Shown piece by piece: positions 17,586 to 28,300 of a stretch of 64,000 nt of DNA. Position 1 is the first letter of the stretch, and each line of letters begins with the position of its first letter. The position numbers were made by a program, and so were the translations under genes. Origin of the DNA: Deltaproteobacteria bacterium (GTDB lineage: Bacteria > Myxococcota_A > Polyangia > Polyangiales > Polyangiaceae); assembly GCA_016218915.1 (NCBI GenBank), contig JACRCQ010000074.1, positions 124,001-188,000 of the forward strand, read 5' to 3'. Under the pieces are notes generated by a model, which made no database searches, was not told where the DNA came from, and saw only the letters and a program-made list of their open reading frames with translations.

Positions 17586-19202
17586 GTGGGCTTTTGGGAC
17601 AAGGTCAAAGCCTTCTTCGTCGGGCCACCCGCAGAGCCATCTGTCGCCGATGACGATAGCGAGAGCGGGTCCTCACCGCCCCCCGCGAAAGGTTCTCGGT
17701 CCTCCACCCAGGCGCCACGGGCGCCATCCCGTGCAGCCGAGTCCGCGCCCCCGCAATCCGCAGACAGTTTCGCAGCCGGGGAGATTCTCGGGCTGTCTGC
17801 CAAGGACATGCGGGCGCGTGCGCTGAAGATCAACCCGTACCACACCGCGTGGATCGGTCGCATCGACACCATCCCCCCGCAGAGTGACGAGCGCACGGCC
17901 TTGATCGATCGCGGGCTGATTCTGCGCGGATTGCTGTCCAAGAGCCAGATCGATGAGATCCATCGCGTCGGCGACATCTGGCTCCGCCATCATGACGCAG
18001 CCAAGCTCGCAGAAGCGGTGGCAGCTGCCAAAGCGCAGCGCGCTGTGGACGACATGCGCGCGCGGAAGGCCGAAGAAAAGCGACGAAAGAAGGAGGAAGC
18101 TGCCCAGCGAAAGGCGCTGCGCGCCGAGCAGGTCCAAAGGCGGCGCGAGGAAGACATCGTCTTTCTCGGACGAAACGTGTCGGCATCGCTCGCCGATCGC
18201 CGCTCGCACGTGGAGAAGCTCTCCGAGGCAGGGCTGCCTCTGCTGGCTACGCCGTCGGATGTGGCCAAGGCGCTGGGCATCACCATCCGCCAGCTGCGAT
18301 GGCTCTGCTTTCACGCGGAGGCGGCGCTCAAGAGCCACTACGTGTACTTCGAGATTCCAAAGCGAACCGGTGGCACACGCCTGCTCGCAGCACCCCATCG
18401 GCATCTCGCTCAGGCCCAGCGCTGGGTCCTCGACAACATCCTGCGACGGATTTCTCCTTCCGAACCCGCCCATGGATTCGTTGCGCAGCGGTCCACGGTC
18501 ACCGCCGCAGCGCCTCACGTCGGGATGGATGTGGTCGTGAATCTCGACCTCAAGGACTTCTTTCCGACCATCACCTTTCCTCGTGTGAGGGGGCTGTTCA
18601 AGTCGATGGGATACTCACCGGCTTCGGCCACCGTGCTTGCCCTGTTGTGCACGGAGTGTCCTCGGACGCCGGTGGACCACGAGGGTCTCCGGTACTGGGT
18701 GGCGGCAGGAGAGCGCGCCCTGCCGCAGGGCGCTTGCACCAGCCCGGCCATTTCGAATCTGGTGGGTCGCAAGCTCGATCGGCGGCTCGTGGGGATGTCG
18801 ACCAAGATGGGCTGGCACTACACGCGATACGCGGATGATCTCACCTTCAGCGCCCCAGCCGGGCATAGAGAAGCCATCGGCATCCTGCTCGCTCGAGTCC
18901 GTCACATCCTCCAGGAGGAAGGTTTCCAGCTCCATCCTCGCAAGCAGCACATCCAACGCGCCGCGCGCAGGCAGCAGGTCACCGGGATCGTGGTCAATCA
19001 CAAGCTCGCGGTGCCTCGGGAGGAGGTGCGACGGCTGCGTGCCATTCTTCACAATGCGCGAAGGACCGGGCTGGCCGCACAGAATCGCGACGACATCCCG
19101 CACTTCGAGTCATGGCTCCAGGGCAAGATCGCGTACGTCCAGATGGTGGACGCCGAGCTGGGAAGGAAGCTGGCGGAGCAGTACCGCGCGTTGACCGGGT
19201 AG
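17586..19202 (+). CDS. ret: Retron-type reverse transcriptase
   Basis: Makes msDNA from the msr-msd RNA immediately upstream. The track start at 17472 would lie inside the msd. GTG 17586 (M-G-F-W-D-K) with GGGG upstream gives 538 residues and clears the RNA. An N-terminal region of about 190 residues contains a Lys/Arg/Glu coiled coil. The RT domain shows FEIPKRTGGTR, a TAAAPH stretch at the place of the retron NAxxH element, LDLKDFFP at about 319-326, LPQGACTSP, YADD at 415-418, and RQQVTGIVVN, the retron VTG element. Size and motifs fit myxobacterial retron RTs. The stop is followed by only 54 bp before the next gene. Confidence 0.93.
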   Translation: MGFWDKVKAFFVGPPAEPSVADDDSESGSSPPPAKGSRSSTQAPRAPSRAAESAPPQSADSFAAGEILGLSAKDMRARALKINPYHTAWIGRIDTIPPQSDERTALIDRGLILRGLLSKSQIDEIHRVGDIWLRHHDAAKLAEAVAAAKAQRAVDDMRARKAEEKRRKKEEAAQRKALRAEQVQRRREEDIVFLGRNVSASLADRRSHVEKLSEAGLPLLATPSDVAKALGITIRQLRWLCFHAEAALKSHYVYFEIPKRTGGTRLLAAPHRHLAQAQRWVLDNILRRISPSEPAHGFVAQRSTVTAAAPHVGMDVVVNLDLKDFFPTITFPRVRGLFKSMGYSPASATVLALLCTECPRTPVDHEGLRYWVAAGERALPQGACTSPAISNLVGRKLDRRLVGMSTKMGWHYTRYADDLTFSAPAGHREAIGILLARVRHILQEEGFQLHPRKQHIQRAARRQQVTGIVVNHKLAVPREEVRRLRAILHNARRTGLAAQNRDDIPHFESWLQGKIAYVQMVDAELGRKLAEQYRALTG

Positions 19203-19256
19203 CCAACGGCGGGTGGTTCGCGCGCGCAATCGGCACGTGGTAGAACGACCAACAGC

Positions 19257-19681
19257 ATGGGAAGCTCACCGAATGGCAAGCGTCGGCTGGCGCCCGTGAC
19301 GGCCGCCGCGAGCGTGGCCCTCGCAGCCCTCGCGGTCGGCGGCTGCTCAAGCTCCACGGACCGCCCGGCCCACTCCATCCCCGCCGACGCGGCAGCGGCC
19401 GATTCCGCGCCATCGGAAGGCGGGGCTTGTGCAGCAATGAGCTGCAGCAAGGCGGGCGCGGAGTGTGGCAAGGCGCCGGACGGCTGTGGGGGCACGCTGA
19501 TCTGCGCCGACTGTCCTGCAGGGATGGTGTGCGGTGGCGCAGGGCCGAATCGCTGCGGCCCTGCTCCCTGCGTGCCGAAGACGTGCACGGAGGCGCATGG
19601 GGCTCTTCGGTGTGCGTCGCGACGGATTCGGGCACCTGTGCCACCAAGGATGTCGGGGACATCCTCTGCTATTGCTGGTAG
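19257..19681 (+). pseudogene. Cys-rich lipoprotein, apparent frameshift
   Basis: Begins with a lipoprotein signal peptide (lipobox VGGC) followed by an acidic Ala/Ser linker and a Cys-rich core (CGKAPDGCGGTLICADCPAG). In the starting frame the cysteine pattern stops at CTEAHG and the tail turns Arg/Pro-rich up to 19715. In the frame one base back, the pattern resumes immediately: SSVCVATDSGTCATK...ILCYCW, stop at 19681. One missing G in the GGGG run at 19599-19602 would join the two halves as AHGGSSVC. This is either a true frameshift or a sequencing error; the intact product would be a small disulphide-rich lipoprotein of about 142 residues. Function unknown. Confidence 0.7.
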
Positions 19682-19711
19682 CCGCGCGGGGCCGACTACG
19701 CTCGCAAGGGA

Positions 19712-20689
19712 CTAATGCGGGTCCGGTACGATCGTCCCGCAATTGACGAACTCCAGCGTAGTGTCGATGCGGAAGTTCGATTCGCTGGTGTGACGCTCGG
19801 CGTGGAACAGGTCCAGGTCGTAGACGTTGCCTTTGCTGATGCCGAACTCCTGCGCGTGGTCGTCGAGCTCGATGGTCTGGTCCTCCGCGCCGTGCACGCC
19901 GCCCAGGTTGATCGCAAGGTGCGAGTTCACGTAGACGAATACATCGTCGTCGCCCGTGAACTTGAATGTCTCCTGCCCGTTGTAGCGGAACTGCAGGTGC
20001 AGCTCGGTCGTGAAGTGGAAGTTGTGGTTGTTGCCAGCATTGCCGAATCCGGCGTTGTCCACGGGAAAGAAGGCTGAGCTCTCGAAGGTCGCAATGTTCT
20101 TGGCTGGATCCGTCACCTGCAGGGCGATTTGCAGGTAGTACGGCTTGTTCACTCCGTCGACCGATCGATACCACTGGTCAAAGAGATCCTTGCCATGCGT
20201 GGAAGGTGTAGCACCCCCAGCATTCTTGTAAGGAGGCTTCTTGTCAGCGCCGAGGGGGCTGTCCACGATGTCCAGGTCATCGCCGCAGCACCAGTCCTCG
20301 AAGTCCTGATGGCCTGTGTCTGCGCCGTCCTCGCCGTACCCCTTGAAGTCCCTGAGGACGCCCGTGACGATCGTTCCGCAGCCACCGCCCTGCCCCGCTC
20401 CGCCATCGGTGGCACCGGCCGCACCCGCCGCGCCGCTTCCCACGGGGTCCCCGAGCTTGTAGCCACCGCGCGTGCCAGGGGTGAATCCCGGAGGCAGCTG
20501 CCAGGGCCCGGGAGAGTCGCTAGCCGCGTCGTTGACCGGAATGATCAGGCCGCTACCGGCGCTTCCTCCGCTCCCCGCTGCAGCACCACCGTTCGGCGCG
20601 GTGCTGTCGTCGGAGCAGCTGACCGCGGTCGACGCAAGGACGAACGAAAGACCACCAAGGACGATTCCGCGTGGGTCCATGAAACCCAT
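19712..20689 (-). CDS. Fibro-slime domain lipoprotein
   Basis: A lipoprotein (signal ending STAVSC) with a Gly/Ala-rich linker and, from about residue 105, a fibro-slime-type domain: VTGVLRDFKGY, a QDFEDWCCGDD segment, FDQWYRSVDGVN and the FTGDDDVFVYVN core that in related PA14-like folds sits at a carbohydrate or calcium site. Proteins with this domain occur in extracellular matrix or slime contexts and in cellulosome-like settings. A role in adhesion or polysaccharide binding is likely but inferred. An internal ATG at 20680 (M-D-P-R-G) is an alternative start. The gene converges with the frameshifted lipoprotein gene, 30 bp apart. Confidence 0.75.
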   Translation of the reverse strand: MGFMDPRGIVLGGLSFVLASTAVSCSDDSTAPNGGAAAGSGGSAGSGLIIPVNDAASDSPGPWQLPPGFTPGTRGGYKLGDPVGSGAAGAAGATDGGAGQGGGCGTIVTGVLRDFKGYGEDGADTGHQDFEDWCCGDDLDIVDSPLGADKKPPYKNAGGATPSTHGKDLFDQWYRSVDGVNKPYYLQIALQVTDPAKNIATFESSAFFPVDNAGFGNAGNNHNFHFTTELHLQFRYNGQETFKFTGDDDVFVYVNSHLAINLGGVHGAEDQTIELDDHAQEFGISKGNVYDLDLFHAERHTSESNFRIDTTLEFVNCGTIVPDPH

Positions 20690-20813
20690 TGTATTCCATG
20701 AGCCAGGCTCAGGCGAGGGCGTCGTCTTTCGCCTCGTCTGTCGCGGTCGATGTCCGGACGCTTCCCCTCCGATGCCGAACGTGGCGGCGACGGTGCAGTC
20801 GAAATCGCGTCGC

Positions 20814-23114
20814 CTAGCGACGGCGTCGACGACTCAGCGCAGCGACAATGCCAGCCACCGCGAGAGTCCAGGCTGAGCCCGGTCCGTTCGTCGAGCTTGC
20901 GGGAGCTTCGCATGCGCACCCCTTGGATGCGTCGGTGGGGATCTCTTTCAGGCTGCCGGCCTCGAGCCCTCCAGCGTCGTTGTGCGGCGCACCAGCGCTG
21001 TTGCCCTTGCCTCCTGCGTCGGTCTGACCGCCAGCGTCCTGGCTCGCCCCGCCGGAACCGGCTGCGCCTGCGCTTCCAGCCTTGGATCCTGCGGCACCTG
21101 CGCTTCCGCCCTTGGCTCCGCCACCGCCTTGCCCGGCATTGCCGCCATACGCACCGCCTGTGCCGGCACCACCAGCGCCACCCGCGACCGATCCACCTGA
21201 GCCGCTATCGCCGCCGCTTCCGCTTGCCGAGCCGGCGACGCCTCCATACCCCGCGCTGCCGCCTGTGGAGCCGCCAGCACCGCTGTCACCGCCGCTTCCA
21301 CCTGGAGCCCCGCCGGCGCCCGCCACGCTTCCGCCGCTACCGCCGACATCGGTGCCACCGCTGCCGGACGTCCCGCCGGTGCTCGTTCCACCAGCGCCTC
21401 CGAGCGATCCTCCAGCGCCACTGCCGCCGACCCCGGCCCCTCCGGAGCCACCGGAAGCTGAATCCGCCCCAGCGTCCGCGCAAACCGCTACATGCACGCA
21501 TCCGATCGCGGGCTCGCATGAATCGGTCGTACAGCTGTCGTTGTCGTTGCAGCTGACCACTGCATGCCCGCAGCCACTCACTGCATCGCACGAGTCGGTC
21601 GTGCACTCGTTCAAGTCGTCGCACACCGTGGGCAGGGTGATGCACCCGGTTGCAGGATCGCAGATGTCCATGGTGCACGCATTCGAGTCGTCGCATTGCG
21701 CCGCGACGTGAACGCACGTCCCCGACCCGGTGCACGCATCCACCGTGCAAGCGTCGTCGTCGTTGCAGTCCACCGCGAGATGCTGGCACCCGACGCCTGG
21801 CTGGCAGGCGTCCACGGTGCAAGGATTGCCGTCGTCACAGCTCGCCGGCGGGTGCGCGCATCCGACCCCCGGCACGCACGTGTCCGCAGTGCACACGTCC
21901 GAGTCGTTGCAGTCGATCGCCACGTGCGTGCAGCCGATTCCGGTCACGCACTTGTCGGTGGTGCAGACGTCGTTGTCGTCGCAGCTCACATCCGTGGACT
22001 GGCACCCCAGCAACGGGTTGCAGCTGCTCACCTTGCAGTTGTTGCCGTCAAAGCAGTCGACCGCCACGTGCAGGCATCCGGCTACCGGATCGCAGCTGTC
22101 GTTGGTGCACAGATTCAGGTCGTCGCAAGCCAGGGTCGGTCCGGCAACGCAAGTGCCGTTCGAGCACGTGTCGTTGGTGGTGCAGACGCTGTTGTCCGCA
22201 TTGCACGGCGCGTTGTTGCTCGTGTGGATGCAGCCTGTGCTCGGTGCACAGCCATCGTCCGTGCAGGGATTGTTGTCGTTGCAGTCGACCGGGGAGCCCT
22301 CCACGCACCCTTGCGCGGTGTTGCAGGAGGCGGTGGAGCACTTGTCCTTGGGCGGGCAGGACACAGGGCCGCCAGGAACGCATTGCTTGGCGACGCAGTG
22401 ATCGACGTCGTTGCCGCCCGGGCCTGTGCAAGCGTTGCTGTCCGAGCAGTTGATCGTGTTGGCGTCGCCGTGGCACACGCCGATTGCGTCGCAGCGGTCG
22501 TCGCTCGTGTTGAACTTGTACCCGCTGCACACGTTGCCGTCATCGCAGGTCGTGTCCTTCAAGACGTACTGGACCTGGCATTGTTGCGCGTTGAAGGCCG
22601 AGCATCGCTTGATCAGGCAGGAGCCTTCGCTGTGCTCGTACACGCAAGGAGTGACGATGGGCTCGCAGGCGCCTGTGCTCGAGCACTTGCCGGAGCAGGG
22701 ATTCGTCGACCCGGGCACGTCGCGACAGGAGGTTCCAGGCTGTGCGATGCCATCCAGGCATTGGCCCATCCAGCAATGCTTCTCGCACGCGCTCACGTCA
22801 CCGCACGGCAAGGCGTTATGCACGTACAGGCTCCAGATGTTTCCAGAGGCCGCAAGGTCGTGGCAGGTTGCCTTTCCGGTGACCTTGTCCGGGTAGCAGA
22901 TCCCTTCGCACACGTCTCTGCCAGGCCCAGGGGCACACGGCATGCCAAGCGAATGACCTGTGTCGTCAGGGTCGCAGTCGTAAGAGATGAGCCCGGCTTT
23001 GGCGGCCGCCACCGGTTCCTCCTGGGGCGACCCGCCTTGGTCCCTCGACGAGCACCCAGCGAGCAACCCGACCAGTGCGGCGTTCCAACCCAGCGTTCGA
23101 ACCCAGTGGCGCAT
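20814..23114 (-). CDS. Large Cys-repeat lipoprotein with MYXO-CTERM-like tail
   Basis: A 766-residue surface protein. The N-terminus is a lipoprotein signal (lipobox LAGC). Residues about 50-560 are Cys-rich; the second half of this region is a run of ~24-residue units with consensus C.D.D.CT.D.C....GC.H....C, rich in Asp/Asn and possibly calcium-binding. A Gly/Ser/Ala-rich stretch of about 130 residues follows (GGAGGSGG type). The C-terminus has GCACEAP, a hydrophobic helix and RRRRR, matching a MYXO-CTERM-like sorting tail. Having both a lipobox and a C-terminal anchor is notable. No enzymatic motif is present. Structural or adhesive function is inferred. Confidence 0.82.
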   Translation of the reverse strand: MRHWVRTLGWNAALVGLLAGCSSRDQGGSPQEEPVAAAKAGLISYDCDPDDTGHSLGMPCAPGPGRDVCEGICYPDKVTGKATCHDLAASGNIWSLYVHNALPCGDVSACEKHCWMGQCLDGIAQPGTSCRDVPGSTNPCSGKCSSTGACEPIVTPCVYEHSEGSCLIKRCSAFNAQQCQVQYVLKDTTCDDGNVCSGYKFNTSDDRCDAIGVCHGDANTINCSDSNACTGPGGNDVDHCVAKQCVPGGPVSCPPKDKCSTASCNTAQGCVEGSPVDCNDNNPCTDDGCAPSTGCIHTSNNAPCNADNSVCTTNDTCSNGTCVAGPTLACDDLNLCTNDSCDPVAGCLHVAVDCFDGNNCKVSSCNPLLGCQSTDVSCDDNDVCTTDKCVTGIGCTHVAIDCNDSDVCTADTCVPGVGCAHPPASCDDGNPCTVDACQPGVGCQHLAVDCNDDDACTVDACTGSGTCVHVAAQCDDSNACTMDICDPATGCITLPTVCDDLNECTTDSCDAVSGCGHAVVSCNDNDSCTTDSCEPAIGCVHVAVCADAGADSASGGSGGAGVGGSGAGGSLGGAGGTSTGGTSGSGGTDVGGSGGSVAGAGGAPGGSGGDSGAGGSTGGSAGYGGVAGSASGSGGDSGSGGSVAGGAGGAGTGGAYGGNAGQGGGGAKGGSAGAAGSKAGSAGAAGSGGASQDAGGQTDAGGKGNSAGAPHNDAGGLEAGSLKEIPTDASKGCACEAPASSTNGPGSAWTLAVAGIVAALSRRRRR

Positions 23115-23258
23115 CTCTCATCCTCCGAAATCCGGTGGTCCAGGGAACCAGAACGGCTGATCTCGGACGAACCACAATTCGAAATGGGGAAATCGCGCCT
23201 CCCGGGATCTGCTCGTGGCCCCTGTCCGGGCGAGCAGCCACCTGTTGCGCCGCTCTTT

Positions 23259-25232
23259 CTAGGCTTGCGGGTTCATTTGGTCGGCACGCCGCCGCCGTCG
23301 CCACGCTGCGATCGCTGCGATGGCTGCCAACGCCGCACCGACCCCGCCTGCAGATCTTCCCGCCGCAAAGCATCCGCATCCGTCGCTGTCCGATCCCGAA
23401 GGGCCGCTCTGGCCTGCCGCTCCGGCAGCCCCCGCGTTGCCCGCCCCACCTGCCGCGCCCGCCTTGCCCGCTGCGCCTGCTGCCCCGGCCTGGCCTGCGG
23501 CACCACCGCTGCCCGACGCACCGGCCGCACCCGCGCTCCCACCTGCTCCGGCCGCGCCAGCAGCGCCGCGGTCGCAGGTAACGGGATTCAGGCTGCAGTC
23601 GGTGATCAAGGGATGGGGATAGGTGTAGGGAGCATAGCCAGGCTTGGGTGTGAGCCCGTTGTTGACCGCGTCGAATACGTCACCCGCGTGAGGAGCCTGG
23701 GCCGGTGACACCCTGACATAGTCGGATGTATGAGGCGGTCCGGGGTCGCACTTCTCGTAGCCGCCGTTGGTGTCGAACACGTCCTGGGGTGTGCAGGTTC
23801 CGACACCGGATTGGCAGCCCGCTTCCGGGCCATTTCTCCACGCATAGTAGGGTTCCGAGGGCTGTGCCGCCCCGGGCATGGCCGACGCAGTGGTGCCGCG
23901 GCCCGGCATGTCCAGGCATGGCCATCCCGGGTCTCCGGTGCTGCTGGCGCCCAGATTGCCGTCCCAGGGGGAGGTGCCGTCACACCACCCGCCGAAGTTG
24001 CTCGCGCCTGTGTCGCAGACCCTGGGAACGTCCAGGTCCGCAAACGGGTGCTGATAGCCGTTGATCGTATTGTTGAAGAACACACCCGTGCCGGAGCGGA
24101 TCTCCCCGAGCCGGTCCCACTGCACGCCGTCCGAGGTCATGGTGTTGCCGTAGATCTCGAGCTTCAATCCACCGCGCATGTTGCCGCGGGCGCCGTGGGT
24201 CTGGAAGACGGGGCGGGTCAGCTGGTTGTAGCGAAACACGAGGCGACCGCCGCTCCAGGAGTCATTCATGCCCGGAAACCAGCCGGAGCCGTAATGGATC
24301 GTGCTGTCCTCCACGTAGATGGCGGTGGGTCCGCCGAGGTCCAGAGGAAGGGACCAGGAGGTCGTGCCCGAGTACGCACCTTCCTTCTCGGTGTATCCGT
24401 AGTGCTGCACCAGGATGCCCCCAGGGGCCTCGACCGAGCAGTGATCGATCACGCCGTAGATCAGGCCGTTCACGAAGAAGTAATCGGTAGCGGTATCCTC
24501 TGTGTATGCGAAGTGGACGTGGTCCACCCGGAAGCCGGATGTTGGGGTGTTGTTGCCGTTCTTGAAGCTCAAGACGCTGCCGGGCGTGCCGCCGCTCAGG
24601 GTCATGCCGGAGATCCGGAACGAGGCCTTGGTCTCTGCGTGCACGCTGAACTTGGTGCCATCTCCGACCAGAGTCGTCTGGCCGATGCCTGCTCCCATCA
24701 AGCGGATGTTCTTGTCGGTCCACGAAACGCCGACGTTCTTGACCTCATAGGCATCTCCAGCGTCCCAACGGTTCTCCGCTCCACCTGACAACGCGCCCCA
24801 CTGGCAGGTCATGGTGGTCGAAGTATTCGACTCGATCATGCAGGAGGATCCATCGGTCTTGTTGTACAGCGTCTCTCCGACCCACTGGTCCGTGACCCAC
24901 GACTTCGTGGTGTCCGTGAGCGTCATCTCGCCATTGCCGCCATTGTGCGTGCTCGCGATCAAAATCGTGTGCGGGTCCTGAGACCAATCGCCAATACCTG
25001 AAGGCAGAAGAATGGAATCGCCGTCTGCGGACACGTTGACCGCGTCCTGGATCGCAGCCGAGGTGAGCGCTGTCACGAGCCGGCACGTTCCTGCCAGCCC
25101 CGGATCGCAGGGGACGACGGTGAAGCAATCCGCAGAAGTGCTCGGGCACGCGGCCTGGGCGCTCCTCGACACGGCCAGGGTGCAGAGCAGGAGAATCGAG
25201 CTTCGCATCGCATTGCGGAGGAGCTTGGACAT
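23259..25232 (-). CDS. Secreted parallel beta-helix protein, MYXO-CTERM-like anchored
   Basis: A 657-residue protein with an N-terminal signal peptide (cleavage after SAQA likely). The central part (about 60-480) has repeated short beta segments with Asn/Gly turns (IRLMGAGIGQTTLVGDGT, FRISGMTLSGG, YGVIDHCSVEAPGG, GLKLEIYGNTM) typical of a right-handed beta-helix, as in pectate-lyase-like folds. I see no confident catalytic lyase motif. A Gly/Ala-rich linker leads to GCGCFAAG, a helix and WRRRRR, the anchor pattern shared with several proteins in this window. It may bind or cleave a polysaccharide. Length, signal and tail are solid, the activity is not. Confidence 0.75.
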   Translation of the reverse strand: MSKLLRNAMRSSILLLCTLAVSRSAQAACPSTSADCFTVVPCDPGLAGTCRLVTALTSAAIQDAVNVSADGDSILLPSGIGDWSQDPHTILIASTHNGGNGEMTLTDTTKSWVTDQWVGETLYNKTDGSSCMIESNTSTTMTCQWGALSGGAENRWDAGDAYEVKNVGVSWTDKNIRLMGAGIGQTTLVGDGTKFSVHAETKASFRISGMTLSGGTPGSVLSFKNGNNTPTSGFRVDHVHFAYTEDTATDYFFVNGLIYGVIDHCSVEAPGGILVQHYGYTEKEGAYSGTTSWSLPLDLGGPTAIYVEDSTIHYGSGWFPGMNDSWSGGRLVFRYNQLTRPVFQTHGARGNMRGGLKLEIYGNTMTSDGVQWDRLGEIRSGTGVFFNNTINGYQHPFADLDVPRVCDTGASNFGGWCDGTSPWDGNLGASSTGDPGWPCLDMPGRGTTASAMPGAAQPSEPYYAWRNGPEAGCQSGVGTCTPQDVFDTNGGYEKCDPGPPHTSDYVRVSPAQAPHAGDVFDAVNNGLTPKPGYAPYTYPHPLITDCSLNPVTCDRGAAGAAGAGGSAGAAGASGSGGAAGQAGAAGAAGKAGAAGGAGNAGAAGAAGQSGPSGSDSDGCGCFAAGRSAGGVGAALAAIAAIAAWRRRRRADQMNPQA

Positions 25233-25371
25233 GCATCAATTCAAGAGTGCGCATGGTCGGGTGTCAAGCCGAGATCCGGTGGACGCCACGCGTGGCCCAC
25301 GCCGCAAAGGCGTGGCTCGGCTGTGGAGGCTCCCCATTGCCCATGCTCCGCCCGACCGATACCATGGGACC

Positions 25372-28300
25372 ATGCGACCTTCCCATCGGCAGACCGGGCG
25401 ACGTGGCTCCCGCTCGATATTGTGGTTTACGGCTGTCGCGCTCGTGGGCGGCTTCGGCCTCGCAGCCGCGGGTTGTGGCGGAGACGACGCGCCGTCCGCG
25501 GGCGCCACGCAGGACAGCGGCTCGCTGGATGGCGGCAGCGATGGGGACGCAACACCTTCGGTGATCGAATGGCACGAGGCGGATTACCCGTTCCGCGTGC
25601 AGATCAACTTGCTTGCACATCCCAAGAAGGACCGCACCGATGTGCCGGTGATAGCCGAGCTCTCCCACGCGGGGGCCGCGATCTCCCGGGATGTGCGAGT
25701 GCACGGCAAGAGCGCCAACGGCAGCTACACGCTCGTGGAAAGCGGCGCATGGGGGCAGCCCGACGGCACGGTATTCGAGGTCGGCTTCACGGCTGCCGGT
25801 CTCACGAAGATGGGCGAGACTCGCGATTTCTTCGTCTACTACAAGACCACGACCTCCCCTGCGCCGTGGGCTCGGGCAGCCAGCGGCAGCTGGAGCGCGT
25901 TCTCCAATCCCGACGCTGACAGCGATGGCAAGCCTGACTTCCTGTCGCTCACCGGGGGCGGCTACGCGATCCAGCGCGATGTGGCGCAGGATGGAAGCCT
26001 CTTGGGTGGACGGCGTGAAGACGGGTTGACGTTCCTGAAGCTGACGTCGCCGGATTGGACCGTTGCCGATGGATTCTCCAACGGCTACCAGCTCGAGTCC
26101 CACACGCAGACGTGGCCTTCCACTACGATGGAGAGCGGCGCTCCCACACTGGTTGCCAGCGACGCGGACGCGTACAGCTCAGCATTCTCCGCGGCCTGGC
26201 AGGCGCGTCCGGCGCCCACGCTGCACGACGCCTTTCTCACGTACCGGGTCTTTGCGCGCTACCCTTTTGCCGAATCCGTGTTGTCCGCGACCCTGGGCTC
26301 CGAATACCAGCTATCGAGCGCGGACTGGAGCGGCAGGACCCTGTACCTGGGTGACACCTACGATCGCATGGTGTCGGACACGCGGGGAGACGAGGCGATC
26401 GAGAAGAAGTGGGACACCGGGATGCGATGGCTGGTCGTGTACAACGCCGCGACCAGCAAGGCGTTCGGATGGTTCCTGTTCCATCCAGGGGTGGTTCGCG
26501 CAGAAGAGTCGGAGGGCAAGCAGATCATCCACGACTCCTACGGCTACGCAGCCGGGGGCACGAGCGCCCTGCGCTATCTCTGGATGGCATCGCCTTCCAA
26601 GGACACCATCGCAACTCTCTTCGACGCGATGAAGCCCGGAGTTGCGGTGGGAGATCCAGAGCGCAAAGAGCTCAACATCCTGGCGCCCAAGTCGAGCGAC
26701 TACTTCTTTCCCGGAGACAAGCTCCAGGTCCTCATCTCCACGCCCGGCAATCCCCAGCCCGTCACGGCGGTACTCAACCTCCCCAACGGCTCCAAGCTCC
26801 CTGTGGAGCTCGCAAAGGACCAGAATCCGCTCCTGTGGCGTTCGGCCTCACCGCTCCAGCTCGACGCCTCGCAGCCCACGGGCAGCTGGACCCTGGTCGC
26901 GCAGAGCGCAGGGGTCGAGGCGCAGAGAACGTTCGAGTTCCGCATACCCGCTCATCCGAAGCTGCTGTTTTCAGCCCAGGAGCTGCAAGCGATCAAGGCG
27001 CGAAAAGAGGATCCAGCCTACGCGACGATCTGGGCAGACATGCTCCACCTGGCGTCCGGATACGACGCCCCGATTCCTGACCCAGGCCCGGGAAAGGACA
27101 TCCGAAGCTACGCCGATCGCCTCGTGAACCTCGCCCTGATCCAGCTGGTCGATCCTGCCCAGCCCTACGACCAGCTGCTCTGGAGCTACTTCTTCACCAT
27201 GCTGCGGTACCCGAACTGGGATTCGCAGGATACGCCCTTCAACAACCTGGATCTCACGGTCGGGCACTTCCTGACCGCTCTGGCGTTGACCTACGACTGG
27301 CACTACGAGCGCCTCACTGCGGCCGAGCGGCAGGAGCTTCGCGCGCGGCTGCGGTCCGTCACTGCGAAGTGGGTCACCACCGGCTACCTGTCGACCTACC
27401 GGAACATCGACTGGACGCACTACGGCACAGTGACCAACAACCACTACTGGATCAATCACGAGGGCGTGGCAGCCGCAGCGTTCGTGCTGGCCGACGAGAT
27501 GCCTGATGCGGTGCGGACGCCCTGGGTCGACCGCATCGAGGAGAATCTCGGGATCATCCTGTCCGTGCTGGAGGACGACGGGGCGAGCAACGAGGGGGTG
27601 GCTTACCACAGCTACGGACAGGTGAACCTGTTCCAGTGGGTGGACATGCGGGACCGGGCGCTCGGCGGCGACACAGCGCAATCCTCCCCCTGGTTCAAGC
27701 AAAGCGTGCAGTGGGATCTGTACAGCCTGCTTCCTGGGGGCAGCGACAACTACGGCGGCGTTGCCAACTTCGGCGATTGTCCGCCCCAGCATTACCAGCC
27801 TCCTCGCACCGTCCAGGCGTGGCTCGCAAGCCGCCTGGGCGATGGCCTGGCGCAATGGACCGCACAGAGCGTGGACAGGACCGACATCACTGCCATGTCC
27901 TATCTCTGGTACAAGCCATCGGTCACGCCGGTCCAGCCCGACACCCTTCCGACATTCAAGCTCTTCCCGCGCAAAGGCATCTTTGCATGGCGATCGTCGT
28001 GGGGCAACGATGCGACCTACTTCAGCCTCAAGAGCGGCTCCTACTTCGGCGGACATGAGCAGCCTGATGCCGGGCATTTCATCCTGCACCGGGCTGGGGT
28101 GCCGTACGTCACCGACCATGGATACTCGTATTTGAAGAAGACCGACGAGCACAACCTGATCGTGTTCGACGACGCAGAGCAATACGGTGGGGGAAGCCAG
28201 TGGATGCAATCGGTGGACCCGAAGAGCTGGGCGACGGTCCGATCGGTCCTCGCCGATGCGCAGTACTTCGACGTGGTGGCGGATCCGGCTCCCATGGTCC

